NCBI GenBank assembly: GCA_013399695.1
Contig: VXAU01001757.1
Span: 3,448,091 to 3,512,090 of the forward strand
DNA: 64,000 nt
Source of the DNA: Formicarius rufipectus
Lineage: Eukaryota; Chordata; Aves; Passeriformes; Formicariidae
Direction of reading: 5' to 3'
Shown one piece after another: positions 24,747 to 35,481 of the stretch. Every line of letters starts with the position of its first letter. Position 1 is the stretch's first letter. The notes beneath the pieces were generated by a model. That model made no database searches and was not told where the DNA came from. It saw only the letters and a list, made by a program, of their open reading frames with translations. The position numbers and the translations under genes were made by a program.

Positions 24747-26239
24747 TCAGCTCCTGGCATGATTTACATGCTCACCCTCTGCTGAGTAGCCCCACGGCAC
24801 AACAACCTTCTGGCCAACAAGCAGAACGTCAAGAGACCCTCAGTTCTGACAGAAAGGTGAACCCAGCAAGCATCCAAGCCTGAGCTGGGGTCACACACAT
24901 GGTACAACAAACACTCCACTGCAGTTCATCCAGGAACCTGTTCCCAGTGAGATGAATGGGTCTCCAGGTTGGTCCTGTGATAGTTCCAAAGCAGCCCCCA
25001 AAATCAATACTGCAGTTGTGAGCTCTGGATTTTGCATGTGGTACCAAATGCACTTGGGAGAAGATGATCTAATACACCACATATTGATTAATCAATTCGA
25101 GCAGGATGCTAATGGTCTTTTCTTACAACACTTGGCACTGGCAGGAAGGAGCAGGAATGCTGAATGAGAAGGGGAGAAACTGGTTGTGTGCTGAAGTTTC
25201 AGGGAGAGGGGGGGCACAGGGTGAGGAGATCCCTCTGAGTGGTCAGAGACTGGAGGAACTGAGCAAAGAATGGAGAATGTAATTAATCAGGTATATTGGC
25301 TTCAAACCCAGCAGAATTGTACCATGAAATTTACTGTGGTTGATGAAAATCCTTTCCTGTTGCTACCAAAACCCTCACAGGAAGGACTGTGAAAGAGCCC
25401 GGCATGGGTCTGGAGCCTGTAATGAAGCAGACTGAACACATTGCCATCCTCCTGCCAGTGGAATGGGCTGAGGGCATTAGTAATGCCTACATCAGTTATT
25501 TTTCCACATAACCAAGAGCACTGCACTGAAAGACAGCACAGCCCATTCAGTTGTTGCTGGCTGGGTGAGATTGTCCTGCTCTGTAAAACTGGAAGGAGTA
25601 AAAGTGACGAGCCAGGAGGTTTTTGCAGTCCTGGAGGCACAGCCTGCAGAGACCCTTGTGAGGAAACTCAGCCTGGTCTTCTTCTCAGCCAACAGAGTCA
25701 TGCCAGGTGTGAAGGTGAGAGATGGGGCTTGGTGAAATCATGTTGGAGTTGCCCAATCTAATCTTGTGTCTTAGTGCTAACTCACTGGTTAAAAGTTTGT
25801 TCACAAAGGCTACACCCAGGTGAGAAAGGGTCCCTCAAGAGAGGAAAGCCTTAGGTATAAAATATTAAGGAGTCTCTCAGTTTTGCCACCCAGGAGGTGT
25901 AATTTGCTACAGAACGTTGTGAGAAGCAGCTCCTCCTAACTCACCCATCCCACCAGCCTCTTGGAGTGCCACAGCAATTCCTACACATGGCAGCATCCTC
26001 CTGGCACATGTAGGAAAGCAATTCCACCACCTCAAACCACCCCAGGCCATGACTGTGCTGACAGCACCTGCAGAACAACCCTCGAGAACGTAGGAATGAT
26101 CCTCTTAAAAAGCAGGAGGGGCTAATCAATAGGGGGAAATGCACAGACTAAATCACTTTTCCTTCCAGAACAACCTTTCCCAGACCAACACAAGGCACAG
26201 CAGCAGCCCATGAGGCCCCCAGCCCTGCCCCAGACTCAC

Positions 26240-26427
26240 ATTGTAGAGGATGTCGGTCCAGCCCTCCATGGTGATGCACTGGAAGACGGTGAGCACAGCA
26301 AAGAGGATGTTGTCAAAGTTGGTGATGCCGTAATTGGGCCCCTGCCAGTACTCCCTGCAGGTGGTCCCGCTCTCACACTGCCTGGCAGGAGGCTCCTCTC
26401 CACAGGGGAAATCTCCCACCTCATCAC
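26240..26427 (-). CDS. CACNA1B: CACNA1B exon 6: domain I pore loop and selectivity filter
   Basis: This 188-bp exon encodes the extracellular turret and P-loop of domain I. Its start, [20 protein letters not shown], contains VGDFPCG, PAR and paired cysteines. It continues with [20 protein letters not shown] and then [20 protein letters not shown] plus YN. The Glu in TMEGW is the domain I member of the EEEE calcium selectivity ring. [13 protein letters not shown]...CREYW is the diagnostic stretch: from family knowledge it fits CaV2.2 (CACNA1B), whereas CaV2.1 and CaV2.3 differ here. The acceptor is CCCTGCAG before 26427 and the donor is GTGAGT from 26239. The exon ends in phase 0 after Asn, matching exon 7, which begins with a complete Thr codon. 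Confidence 0.95.
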
Positions 26428-26671
26428 CTGCAGGGAAGGGGGAAGAAAAGTCACCAAATTAAGCTGTGCCATAATCTGGTTCTGCTGGATACTACTCGGC
26501 CCGCGGGAATGGGATTCACACCTTGGGTTTCCTGGTACTGCTGTAAAGTCATGATGCCCAGGTGATCACTCACTGCTGTGCTGTCTGAGGTGATTCAGGG
26601 GCAGGGGGGAGCAGAGCCAGCCCCCAAGTGCTCATCATTTGTTGTTTGCCCCAATGCTGAGCCACCTCATG

Positions 26672-26920
26672 TCATGGAATCACGGAAATGACCTCCAAGG
26701 TCAAGTCCAACCATAAACCCAGCCCCACCATCACAGTCATCTGTGTCCCCAAGTGGCCTTTCCACTTGCTTTTTAACACTTCCAGGGATGGTGACCCCTG
26801 TTCCAGTGCTTGGCTACTCTTTAAGTGAAGAAATCTTCCCTAATATCCATTTGGTGCAATCTGAGGCCATTTCCTCTCATCCTGTCCCTTGTCACCTGTG
26901 AGAAAAGACTTCACAATCTC
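26672..26920 (-). mobile_element. CR1 LINE 3' fragment (older subfamily)
   Basis: In reverse complement the 3' end reads ...GGTCATTTCCGTGATTCCAT. The internal CACTTCCAGGGATGGTGACC-type block marks a different subfamily from most others here. Confidence 0.88.
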
Positions 26921-26982
26921 CGGCTTATCACAAATGACTACATCTATAAGCTTGGAAACAGTGTAAGAGGAGGTGCCTATGA

Positions 26983-27170
26983 GAAAAAACAAAAACAAAA
27001 ACAAACAAACAAAACAAAAAAACAAACAAAGCAAAAAAAAAAAAAAAAAAACAAAAAAGGAAAGAAAAAAACCAAACCAAACCAAACCAANNNNNNNNNN
27101 NNNNNNNNNNNNNNNNNNNNNNNNNNNNNNNNAAAAAAAAAAAAAAAAAAAAAAAAAAAAACACAAAAAC
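26983..27170. repeat. A-rich simple repeat around the gap
   Basis: The tract shifts from (AAAAC)n and (AAAC)n to poly-A, (ACCAA)n, the gap, then poly-A. It sits next to the minus-strand CR1 fragment at 26672-26920 but is not part of its 3' tail. It generates low-complexity open frames of Lys or Phe that are not genes. Confidence 0.9.
27091..27132. other. Assembly gap (42 N) in an A-rich microsatellite
   Basis: The gap is preceded by an A-rich tract (26983-27090: AAAC/AAAAC units then AACC-type repeats ACCAA) and followed by about 28 A residues (27133-27160). The true length is unknown. Single unknown bases also occur at 48104 and 52686, the latter inside a poly-A run. Confidence 0.98.
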
Positions 27171-28051
27171 CCCAATAGAGAAGAAAAAGCAAAGGTTGGG
27201 GGTCAAAACCTACTTCAAACACCCTCCCTCAGCACAGCCAAGGGGTAAATACTGGCTGTGTAACACTAAAGACAAAGGGGAGGCTCTGCATTAAGGAAAA
27301 TCTGCCTGGGGACAGCCCCAAAATTGCCCAGGGTAACCAAATATGCTAAGTAATGTTCCTATTTACAGAAATGCAATTTGGGGAGTATTAAAGAGTTTTT
27401 TCAAGTGACAAGTTATGGTAGTGGAGCAGCAAAGGCATAAAATCAAATTCACCTGGGGAAAAACAAGAGCAGCCCTAAGAAAAAGTAGGAATTATCCTTC
27501 CGTGGAGCAAAGGCTGCAGGAGGAAAACAAGATTGCCACTGTGGGCCAGGATGTAAGTGTGTATTTGTACATATATATGTACTTATATGTGACACTCTTT
27601 CCCGTTGATTCAACAACTTGATGCAGGGCAGATCTCCAGCTCCCATATGGGTCAACTCAGGCTTTCAGTGGGGCTTAGTGAGAGAAGCCTGCAAAAAGAA
27701 AATGCCAAAGCTGGCTCTGCAGACCACTGGGGAGGGTGCATCAAAAGGGGATCCAGTTTCAGCTCGGTTTGGCCTCTTGTTGCCAGGTAATGGTCTGAAA
27801 ATTCAACGCATATCTACCACAGGGGACTGGATGGGGTTTTTTTCCTGTTTAAACAGGGGGCAGAACTGGCCCTTACTCCCATGGCTGGGGAAGACAGAGC
27901 AAAGAGAAATGTCGAGGTAAAATGGGATGCAAATATGATGCCCTTCTCTCCTGGAGCAGCTTCAGGCCCTTGGGCTTAGTCAGCTGCTTAAAAATGATCC
28001 CTGAGGGCTGCAGGGAGAGGGAAACACATCAGGGATCCACTGGGATAAGCA

Positions 28052-28182
28052 CTGCCATCACAGAGGCTGGAAGGGCCCCACAGGGATCATCGAGTCCAGC
28101 TCTGAAGTGAATGACCCACACAGGGACCAAACCCACAGCCTCGGTGTGACCAGCACCGGGCTCTGACCCGCTAAGCTAACAC
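28052..28182 (-). mobile_element. CR1-like short fragment
   Basis: GAGGCTGGAAGGGCCCCACAGG..CATCGAGTCCAGCTCTGAAG is the reverse complement of a CR1 3' end. It is followed by the AATGACCCACACAGGGACCA block found in many avian copies. Confidence 0.8.
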
Positions 28183-28849
28183 TGATTTTTACTCATTTTT
28201 CTTTAGAAAAAAGACAAGTTTCCATGAGTCCAGAAGAGTCTGGCTGAGTGGCTAATTGCCTTTTTATGGTCCCCAGCATCCCTCCCCACTGCAGCTGATT
28301 ACTGACCTACCCAGGACTGGAACAGCACTCGTTGCACACACCTCCACTTGGCTCCCCCTCAGGATGCACTGAGGTAACACTTGGTACCTCTTACGTGGGT
28401 CCTGATTACAAGAAAAATACCTGAAGTTTGCTCACTTTGGGGGTTTGGAACAGAAATAAGTGTGACCCTCTACAATTTCCAACACTCTGACCAAGGCATC
28501 TCTTTGATGAGATTCATATTTCCACAGCTCAGGCCCCTCTGGAGCCCACGGCTCGTTAATGCACATCTTTGGAGATGCTGATTAGGTTTTAAAAGCTCAG
28601 CTGATGGTTTGTGGGCTGCTCCGCTGCTCCAGGGACGGCAGCGCCAGGAAAGTTCACCCCGCTCTCCCTTCCAGGAACACCACTGTGGCATTTCCCACCG
28701 AGCAGCTGGAATGGATCACAAAAATTCCCTGAACAACATCAGGCAGCCCTTCAGGACAGAGCACAGGAATATTCCACACCGCCCCATAATCAGGGCTCAG
28801 AGATGCTGAGCCACCTCCTCCCACCAAGGTGGCACGTTCTGGGGTGCAG

Positions 28850-29280
28850 GGATAGAATCGTGGAATATGCTGAGCTGGAAGGGACACGCAGGGATCATCA
28901 ACTCTTGTTCCTGCACAGACACCCCAAAAATCCCACCCTGTCCCTCAGAGGATCATCCAAACCCTCCTGGAGCTCTGGCAGCCTCGGGGCTGTGCCCACT
29001 GCCCTGGGGAGCCTGGTCAGTGCCCACCACCCTCTGGGGGAAGAGCCTTTCCCTGAGATCCCCCCTGCCCCTGCCCTGACACAGCTCCAGCCCTTCCCTG
29101 GTGCTGTCCCTGGTCCCACAGAGCAGAGGTCAGAGCCTGCCCATCCTCTGCCCCTCCCCAGGGAAGTTGGACATGCAATGAGGTGTCCCCTCAGTCTCCT
29201 CTTGTTCAGCTGAACACATCAAGTGCCCTCAGTGTCCTCACACTTTTCTCTCCATGCCCTTCCCCATCCTATTGCCCTCC
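28850..29280 (-). mobile_element. CR1 LINE 3' fragment
   Basis: It begins with the inverted tail (ATAGAATCGTGGAATATG) and GAGCTGGAAGGGACACGCAG, then CATCCAAACCCTCCTGGAGC, a subfamily also seen at 39971-40139. It ends next to the 118-bp palindrome. Confidence 0.9.
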
Positions 29281-29283
29281 AGC

Positions 29284-29401
29284 TTACACAGAGCTTTGAA
29301 AGAGCAGAGGGGAACTTCCTTGTGTTCCTATGGAATATTTTCCTAACATTCATAGGAACATAAGTAAGGCTTTCCCCCTGCTCATGCAAAGCTCTGTGTA
29401 A
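29284..29401. repeat. 118-bp near-palindrome (hairpin-forming)
   Basis: The left arm begins TTACACAGAGCTTTG at 29284 and runs to TGTTCCTATGGAAT at about 29336. The right arm is its reverse complement from about 29349 to 29401, with a few mismatches and small bulges. The loop is only about 12 bases. Transcription of either strand would give a long stem-loop. It may be a pri-miRNA-like hairpin or a short palindromic DNA transposon (MITE). No miRNA family is recognised. Confidence 0.85.
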
Positions 29402-29601
29402 ACAGAATGTACTGAACAGTGTCCATGTTGCTGTTGGGACGTCCCAGAAGTTGTTTTACTACCATTTGAATGCATGTAAATAAATCAGTCTTAAAACCTA
29501 CCAGTGATAATCACTGAAAACACAAGAGTGTGTTTTAAAGACAGTCAATTTGACCTTAAAATGAAAAAGTTTGGAGGCAAGAACACTATTTTCATCCATT
29601 T

Positions 29602-29766
29602 ACTGCCCAGTTTCTCAGCGAGGCTGTGGCTGTCCCAACACTGGAAGTGTCCAAGGTCGGGTTGAATGGGGTTTGGGATAATGGAAAGTATCAATGCCCA
29701 GGGTAGGAGGTGGAATGAGATGGTCTTTAATGTCTCCTCCAACCCAAAGCATTCCATGATTCATGA
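29602..29766 (+). mobile_element. CR1 LINE 3' end
   Basis: A degraded copy with GAGGCTGTGGCTGTCCCAAC, GGAAGTGTCCAAGGTCGGGT and the tail CATTCCATGATTCATGA. Confidence 0.9.
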
Positions 29767-30445
29767 CGGTAGCCGGTCCCAGCCAAGGGACTCAGGGAAT
29801 CATTCTTTTCCATCTCCATTATCTGGGGTTTATCACTCCACCATAGGCAGAAAAATCTTTAATTCTTCAATGCCCAATCTCCTTTGCCCTTCCCTGAAAG
29901 TCGTTTTTATCCTTTGTCAGGCAAAGGACTCCTTGCCTTCCATTTATTTTTCAGTTGTTCCCAGTCTTTCAAATCTTTTACTCTTTCTCACCAAAGTTTC
30001 CTCATACCCATGCAATATTTCCCAGAAACTTTCCAAGGAAATTCTGCCTTCATAAACACAGTGAGAATGTGAACAGACACCAGGGAATGAGAATAATAAT
30101 AACCCTCCACCTTTCAACAAGTTGAAACAACAGGAATTTGGTTTTGTATATCTACTATGAAAAAATTCTTCCATAAGAAGAGACCTTCTTTTCAATCTTG
30201 TGCAGACTGAGAGCACCCCATGGGTGCTGTGGGGGTCTAACAGAGAGAAGAATTTGTCATAGAACTGGCACAGGAGGCCAACTCCAAAACTCTGGGAATC
30301 AGTGGGTAAAGAGGGACAAAACACAGTGAATGTGGAAGAAGGTGAAGGAAAAGCAAAAAAGAGCAGGACAGATGATCCCAAGGACATGAAGGGGAACAGA
30401 AGCACAATGAGGATACCCTGGGAGTGTGTGAAGCCCAGAGCTCAC

Positions 30446-30598
30446 CTGTCTCGTTGGAGAAGCAGGTTTTATGGAACTTGCCCATGTAGAACTCCAGCCC
30501 GATGATGGCAAACATCACGATGGCGAAGAAGAGGAGCAGCCCGATCTGGAGCAGGGGCACCATCGCCTTCATGATGGACTTGAGGACAACCTGCAGGC
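30446..30598 (-). CDS. CACNA1B: CACNA1B exon 5: S4-S5 linker, IS5 and start of the pore turret
   Basis: This 153-bp exon reads (S)[19 protein letters not shown], then [20 protein letters not shown], then [11 protein letters not shown](G). It covers the S4-S5 linker that couples the voltage sensor to the pore, the hydrophobic IS5 helix, and the start of the extracellular loop before the selectivity filter. An N-E-T glycosylation sequon lies near its end, where human CaV2.2 also carries a sequon (known family fact). The acceptor is CCCCACAG just upstream of 30598 and the donor is GTGAGC from 30445, both canonical. Phases match exon 4 (A+GC = Ser) and exon 6 (G+GT = Gly). [10 protein letters not shown] is typical of CaV2 channels and close to CaV2.2. 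Confidence 0.96.
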
Positions 30599-32512
30599 CT
30601 GTGGGGACAAGGAAAACACATCAGAGAGGGGAGAGAAACAAGGGCTTGGGGGTGGGGAGAAGGCAGGAGAGAGGGGTTGTCCAAGGGAAAATTTAGGACT
30701 GGCAATACCTCGAATGCTGCTTTTCCCAGGGTGCCATATAAATAATGACATAGCCTGAACGAGCTCAAGGACAACAGAGATCATCAGGAGCTTTGTTTTC
30801 ATGGTGTCTCTTCCTCAGGTGACATATTCAAAGGTCTGTTAAGCTTCAGAGACACAAAAAGGGTTTTCCCTGAAGCCCTGAGCCTCAGCCTGGAGGTGAA
30901 ACAGATCCTGCAGCCACGTGGATGTGGCAATAGAGTTGGCACAGCTCTGGTAGACCTGTGTTAGGGATTGCTGGGCTGACAGTGAGGTGCCTCTCCCTTC
31001 ACAACACAACAGCCACCCTACTGCTGGAGAAACAAACCTTTTCTCCTGGGCCATCCGTCCATTTAGTGCTTTGTCACCAGCACTAAAACTCATTTTCAAT
31101 TAAAAGCAGGGGAGATAAAGCAGAGAGGCTGCAGAGATAGAGGAGGCGGATAATGTCAAACACAGGGTCACAACAGAAAACCTGCAGTGATAAGCAGCAT
31201 TTGCCTTTGTGGCCTGTCCTAAGGGGTGGGAATGAAGGATTATCCTTGTTCTGCCACTTTTTACAGCACTGGTGAGGTCAGTTTGGGTACATGCAGGATA
31301 AAAGGCACAAAGGTGTTGGGAAAAATACTGAGGGGAGGTATAACCATGGCTGTGGGTGGTTGAACCTCAAGGTTGTATATTTACTACAGGGAAGGAAAAA
31401 CAGCCCAGCAGCAGTTTTCACAGCATCCCTAAAAACCTGAGAGCAAATATTGTGTTGGTTCAGGAAACATGACCAGGTCCACCAGAACGTGTCCTCCTGG
31501 GGGGAACATGTGTCCCACATCTGGACAAGGGGCACCTTACTGCTCTGAGGTCCTCAGATTGTCATTACCAGGCCTTGTACAGGCAAGAAGCCCATGAGAA
31601 AACAGCCAAAACCATTATTCAAGGTCCTTTCTCAAGCCTAGCCAAGGACCTCTCCTGTGTGGGAACTCAGAGTCAAGCCCTGCCCATGAAAGGATGCTGA
31701 TTGCAGGGAATTTTGTTGCAGTTATTACAAAGCAAAAACTCTTGCTGGAGATGCACTGCCCCAAAGTTTCAATCCTGAAGCAGCCAGGGGGTGGCAGAGC
31801 TGATGCCCCTACCCTCATGCCAGGAGGATGCAAAGGAGTTAATGCAGAGCCAAGCAGAGCATCCCACATAGCTACACTTTCCTTTCCCCAGCTCTTGCTG
31901 GAGGTAAAACCTCTGTGTTCCACATTCAGAAATGAAATCCATTCCTGAATGCCATCCCCTGCTTAATGGGCAGAGGAGGCAGTGGCAAATAAAAAGCCAC
32001 AATGTGGGGACTGGGATGGTTTCAGGGCATCAGCAAGGCTTGGTGCAGCCCCTCACTGGGGCACTCAGACCCTTCAGGATTAGCACATAAAATACATGAA
32101 ATTGTTCATCAAGTAGGAAATGCAAAGTCCCATCTGGTCTTTCCCTTGACTTTATCCCCCTTATTTAAAGGGTAAAATCCCTAGCCCAAGATCAACACGT
32201 CAAAGCCACCAGAACATCCAAGCTCAGGGCTGGGGGCTTTAAAGCTGCAACATTTGGATCTTGGGTCTTCACATCCCAGAGAATTAATGCAACACCAAAG
32301 GCAGGGGAGTCCCATGGCCAAACCCTGCTCTCACCTGTGAATTTGGGAGCGCACAGCTGAGACCAGCTGGCTGTGCACAAAGTGGGCTGAGAGGAAATCA
32401 GACCCTGCCAAGGGCTGGAGCCACACCCAGTCAAGAGACAGGGGAAGAAAACACAGCTCAGAAAAGCTCCAGAACCCCTGAAGCCAGGAAAGAACACTCT
32501 CAAGACACTCAC
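30599..32512 (-). other. CACNA1B intron 4 (1.9 kb)
   Basis: The intron runs from GTGAGT at 32512 to CACAG ending at 30599. Unlike its neighbours it has no obvious CR1 insertion. The segment 31090-31240 (GATAATGTC, GATAAGCAG motifs) is AT-balanced and repeat-free and could be regulatory, but nothing proves it. Confidence 0.85.
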
Positions 32513-32604
32513 TTGGGATTCCCGACACGAGTTTCAGCGGTCGCAGTACTCGAACGGCTCGCAGCGTGCGCAGGTCGAAGTCAGTCCCAGCAGTTGCCAG
32601 AATC
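32513..32604 (-). CDS. CACNA1B: CACNA1B exon 4: domain I S4 voltage sensor
   Basis: The 92-bp exon encodes the IS4 segment of a voltage-gated calcium channel alpha-1 subunit. It enters with one base completing a glycine codon. It then reads [20 protein letters not shown] followed by [10 protein letters not shown], and ends with one base of a serine codon. The regularly spaced Arg/Lys residues (DLR, LR, VR, LR, LK) are the gating charges that move in response to membrane voltage. On the minus strand the acceptor is TTTAG at 32609-32605 and the donor is GTGAGT from 32512. The split serine codon is completed by the first two bases of the next exon at 30598, confirming phase. IS4 is nearly identical across CaV2 channels, so the CACNA1B assignment comes from exon 6. 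The exon is strikingly CpG-rich compared with the surrounding introns. Confidence 0.96.
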
Positions 32605-33304
32605 CTAAAGAAAAAAGGGGGAGGGGGAAATGATATTTAAATGGAAATTCCTCTTTCCAAAGCATGGATTAGTGTCGTGTGTTAAACTGTACACCTATCG
32701 TCACAGTCTCAGTGGTGTGCACAGAATCCAGGCAAACTCCAGGGTTGCAGAGCCTTGTATGGGCTGCCAAGATCTCCACAATCTCTGCCTGCTTAGGAGC
32801 CCGTGGCACATCCTCTGGTCAACACGGAGCTGGACTCTGTGACACGAAAAGCACACACTCGTTTCCCAGGAGTCAGAGAGGGTGAACTAAACGCCTCAGC
32901 TACACTAGGAATTACTTGCCTGTGAAGAACCCAGAAATCTGTCAAGTACTGATGTCTGGGATTTCTCCAATATCTGAAGCAGTTTCTAGTTGTAAAGTCA
33001 TTTAATGTCTTTTCAGAGCACCTCCTTTGAGGAGAATATTCAGAGAGTATTTCCTGACACGCTACAGTAACTCTGATACAAAGTACAGCCCCCAAGCCAG
33101 AATGATTCTTAAAAATGAAATGGCTTCACTGTTTCAGGGGGTAGCAAAGGAAGGCATATTTTCCACAAGACACAGTGATGGAAATTCCTCGAGCAAAGCC
33201 TCTGTAGGAGACACAGAGCCCACTGGCAAAGCCACGATCATTCATTACTGCAGTACTTCCTCTGATGCTTCAGCAAATATGTTCTTCATTTCAGAGAGCA
33301 CTCC

Positions 33305-33352
33305 CCTGAAGTTTGGGCTTGATGATATTAGAGGTCTTTTTCAACTTTAACA
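33305..33352 (+). mobile_element. CR1-like 3' remnant
   Basis: TTTGGGCTTGATGATATTAG followed by AGGTCTTTTTCAACTTTAA resembles an old CR1 3' end. It is very short, hence tentative. Confidence 0.5.
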
Positions 33353-35032
33353 ATTTTCTAACACACACAGGTGAGTCAGACCAAACCCTCTCACCAGCTC
33401 CCCACCCACTACACCATTTACAATGACTGGGAGCAATTGCCTTTCTTGTGTTATCTCTGCACCCAGATTGTCTACTGGCGGCTGATCCACCAGTCCACAA
33501 GTGGGGTCTGCAAACCTCAAACCACCTGGTATCAAATACACGAGGTTCCACCATTTGGTACCCACCGCTGTTGAAAGCACTGCCCAACCCTGACCATCAT
33601 TCGATGCTTGGCCAACCCTTCCCTGGGAGTTCCAGCAACCACAAGGGCTCCTAAAGCGGGATGAAAAGTGGGTTTCTGGTAGTGCCACAGGCCATGGGCA
33701 GGGCTGGAAGGATGTTGCCAGGCTCAGGCAGTGAATCTCAGGGGATGATAAACGCCCAGGCACAGCAGTTGTCCCATGTTGGGGCATAGGGATGCTCAGA
33801 GCAGTCCCGGTGTGCACCCAGGAGCCTTTTTTCTTGGTTCCTTGATGACAGGCTGCTGAACATTCAGCAGTGATCAGCTGCCATGAACAAAAAAAAAAAT
33901 AAAAGAAAAAGCAGAATTTCTCAAACCAAGATGTCTAATTGTGCTGTGTGCCATGGAGGATGTCTGCAGACACAGCAGAAGGATCCACAGCCGTGGAAGG
34001 ACAACTCCCAGCACAGCCACACTGGGACAAAACCCCTGTCCTGGGTTATTCACTGGTTTAGCCCTGCTGCAGTCCAAGGCCAGGGAAGGGCAGGATCAGC
34101 ATTGCTGGGCGGAAAGGGCCAGACTCCCTCAGCGGGAGGTGCTGGAGCTCAGGAAAAAAGACTGCTGAGATGTTGGAATGCAAGAGGCAAAACCAAGCCA
34201 GGAGCTGAGGAGTTGAGTATCTCTTCCACCGGACACCTGTTCCCCCATTTTCACGACCTTAAAATTCCCATTACATCAGCTCCATCGATTCAGTTTGAGC
34301 ACCAGTAACAGGAGCAAATTTAAACTAAGAACCATCACATGCAGAGACTTCTAATTTCGTGTTCTGCACCCATGCCAATGATTTCATTCCTCTTCTCCCT
34401 TCCCTCCAGCCTCATGGCTTAATTGCTCACAAACCCATGCAGTGTGGGAATAACACTTCAAGTCAGAAGATAATCTTCAACATCCATCTTGGATGTTGAT
34501 TCTAAGAGCACAATTATACTCCTGTGAGCCAAGACAGATTTGTGTTGTCACCAGACTGGTTCCTGGTAGAAGTGGAGGGAAGGGGGACTTGATACAGTAA
34601 TTGTTCTGTCTTAAAATCAAAGAGAAAATGGGAGACATCATCAATTACCTCCATTGTGCCAATAAATGTTCCAGTGGCTCAAAGTCTTCATTGCAAAATT
34701 TTCCTCCTAACAGGCTGGATGTTGAAAACACCTTGCTCAGACTAAGGGGACACTCACATTCCCTGTCCCAGTCAAAACCCCACAACAGTCATTATTTGCC
34801 ACTCCACTGGCACTGTCATTCCCCCTCCAGCCTGCACAGGCACCCTGCACATGTCCCATGGCATTGTGTCACATCACACAAGCCATCCATGACCAAAGAG
34901 CTGCCTGTCCATGCTGTCTCTGCCCAGGAATCAGAGACTCTTGGTAAACAAAATATCCATGGACAGATTTTGCCTAGAGATGAAAAGAAGAGCTGCATGA
35001 TAAACAAAGTCACTTTGGGGGGAAAAGTTGCA

Positions 35033-35481
35033 GAATCTCAGATTGGTTTGGGTTGGAAGGGACCTTAAAGTTTACCCAGTCCCAACCCCTGCCATTGGCA
35101 GACTTCTTCCACCAGCCCAGGTTGCTCCAAGCCCTGTCCCACCTGGCCTTGAACACTTCCAGGGATGGGGCAGCCACAGCATCTCTGCCCAACCTGTGCC
35201 AGGGCCTGCCCACCCTCACAGTGGAGAATTTCTTCCCAATAGCCCACCTAACCCTGCCCTCTGGCTGTGGAAAGCCATTCTCTGTGTCCTGTCCCTCGAT
35301 GCCTTGTCCCCAGTCCCTCTCCAGCTCTCCTAGAGCCCCTCTAGGCACTGGAAGGGGCTCTCAGGTCTCCCTGGAGACTTCTCAAGGTGAAGCCTCCAGC
35401 TCTCCCAGCTTGTCTCCAGAGCAGAAGGGCTTCAGCCCTTGGAGCATCTCCATGTCCTCTTCTGGACTGGCTCCAGCAGAT
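35033..35481 (-). mobile_element. CR1 LINE 3' fragment
   Basis: About 450 bp with the inverted 3' end at the left (CTCAGATTGGTTTGGGTTGG) and continuing through the TCTCCAGAGCAGAAGGGCTT region. It is the same subfamily as 47336-47800. Confidence 0.93.

Larger units (their letters stand above)
10454..26239 (-). other. CACNA1B intron 6 (15.8 kb)
   Basis: This intron separates the pore-loop exon from the IS6 exon, with GTGAGT at 26239 and CCAG at 10457-10454 on the minus strand. It contains the decayed exon 7 copy, the duplicated blocks at 14626-14817 and 16176-16367, six main CR1 insertions, a 39-bp tandem repeat and an LTR-like element near 24020-24750. The AT-rich stretches 12240-12480, 14040-14560 and 17520-17940 match no repeat I know. 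The remaining 18000-22100 and 24800-26100 show no feature I recognise. No open frame resembles a known protein. Confidence 0.85.
26428..30445 (-). other. CACNA1B intron 5 (4.0 kb)
   Basis: The intron lies between the exon 5 donor (30445) and exon 6 acceptor (26428). It is largely CR1-derived (26672-26920, 28052-28182, 28850-29280, 29602-29766). It also holds an A-rich tract with a 42-base assembly gap and a 118-bp near-palindrome at 29284-29401. The sequence 27170-28050 contains nothing I recognise except a short TA/TG-rich run near 27555-27592. Confidence 0.85.

Noticed and set aside
26973..27248. Lys-rich and Phe-rich open frames across the gap
   Set aside because: They are translations of poly-A, AAAC repeats and unknown bases.
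30469..30774. Minus-strand frame of 101 codons over exon 5
   Set aside because: It is an out-of-frame shadow of exon 5; only the frame reading [13 protein letters not shown] joins in phase with exons 4 and 6.
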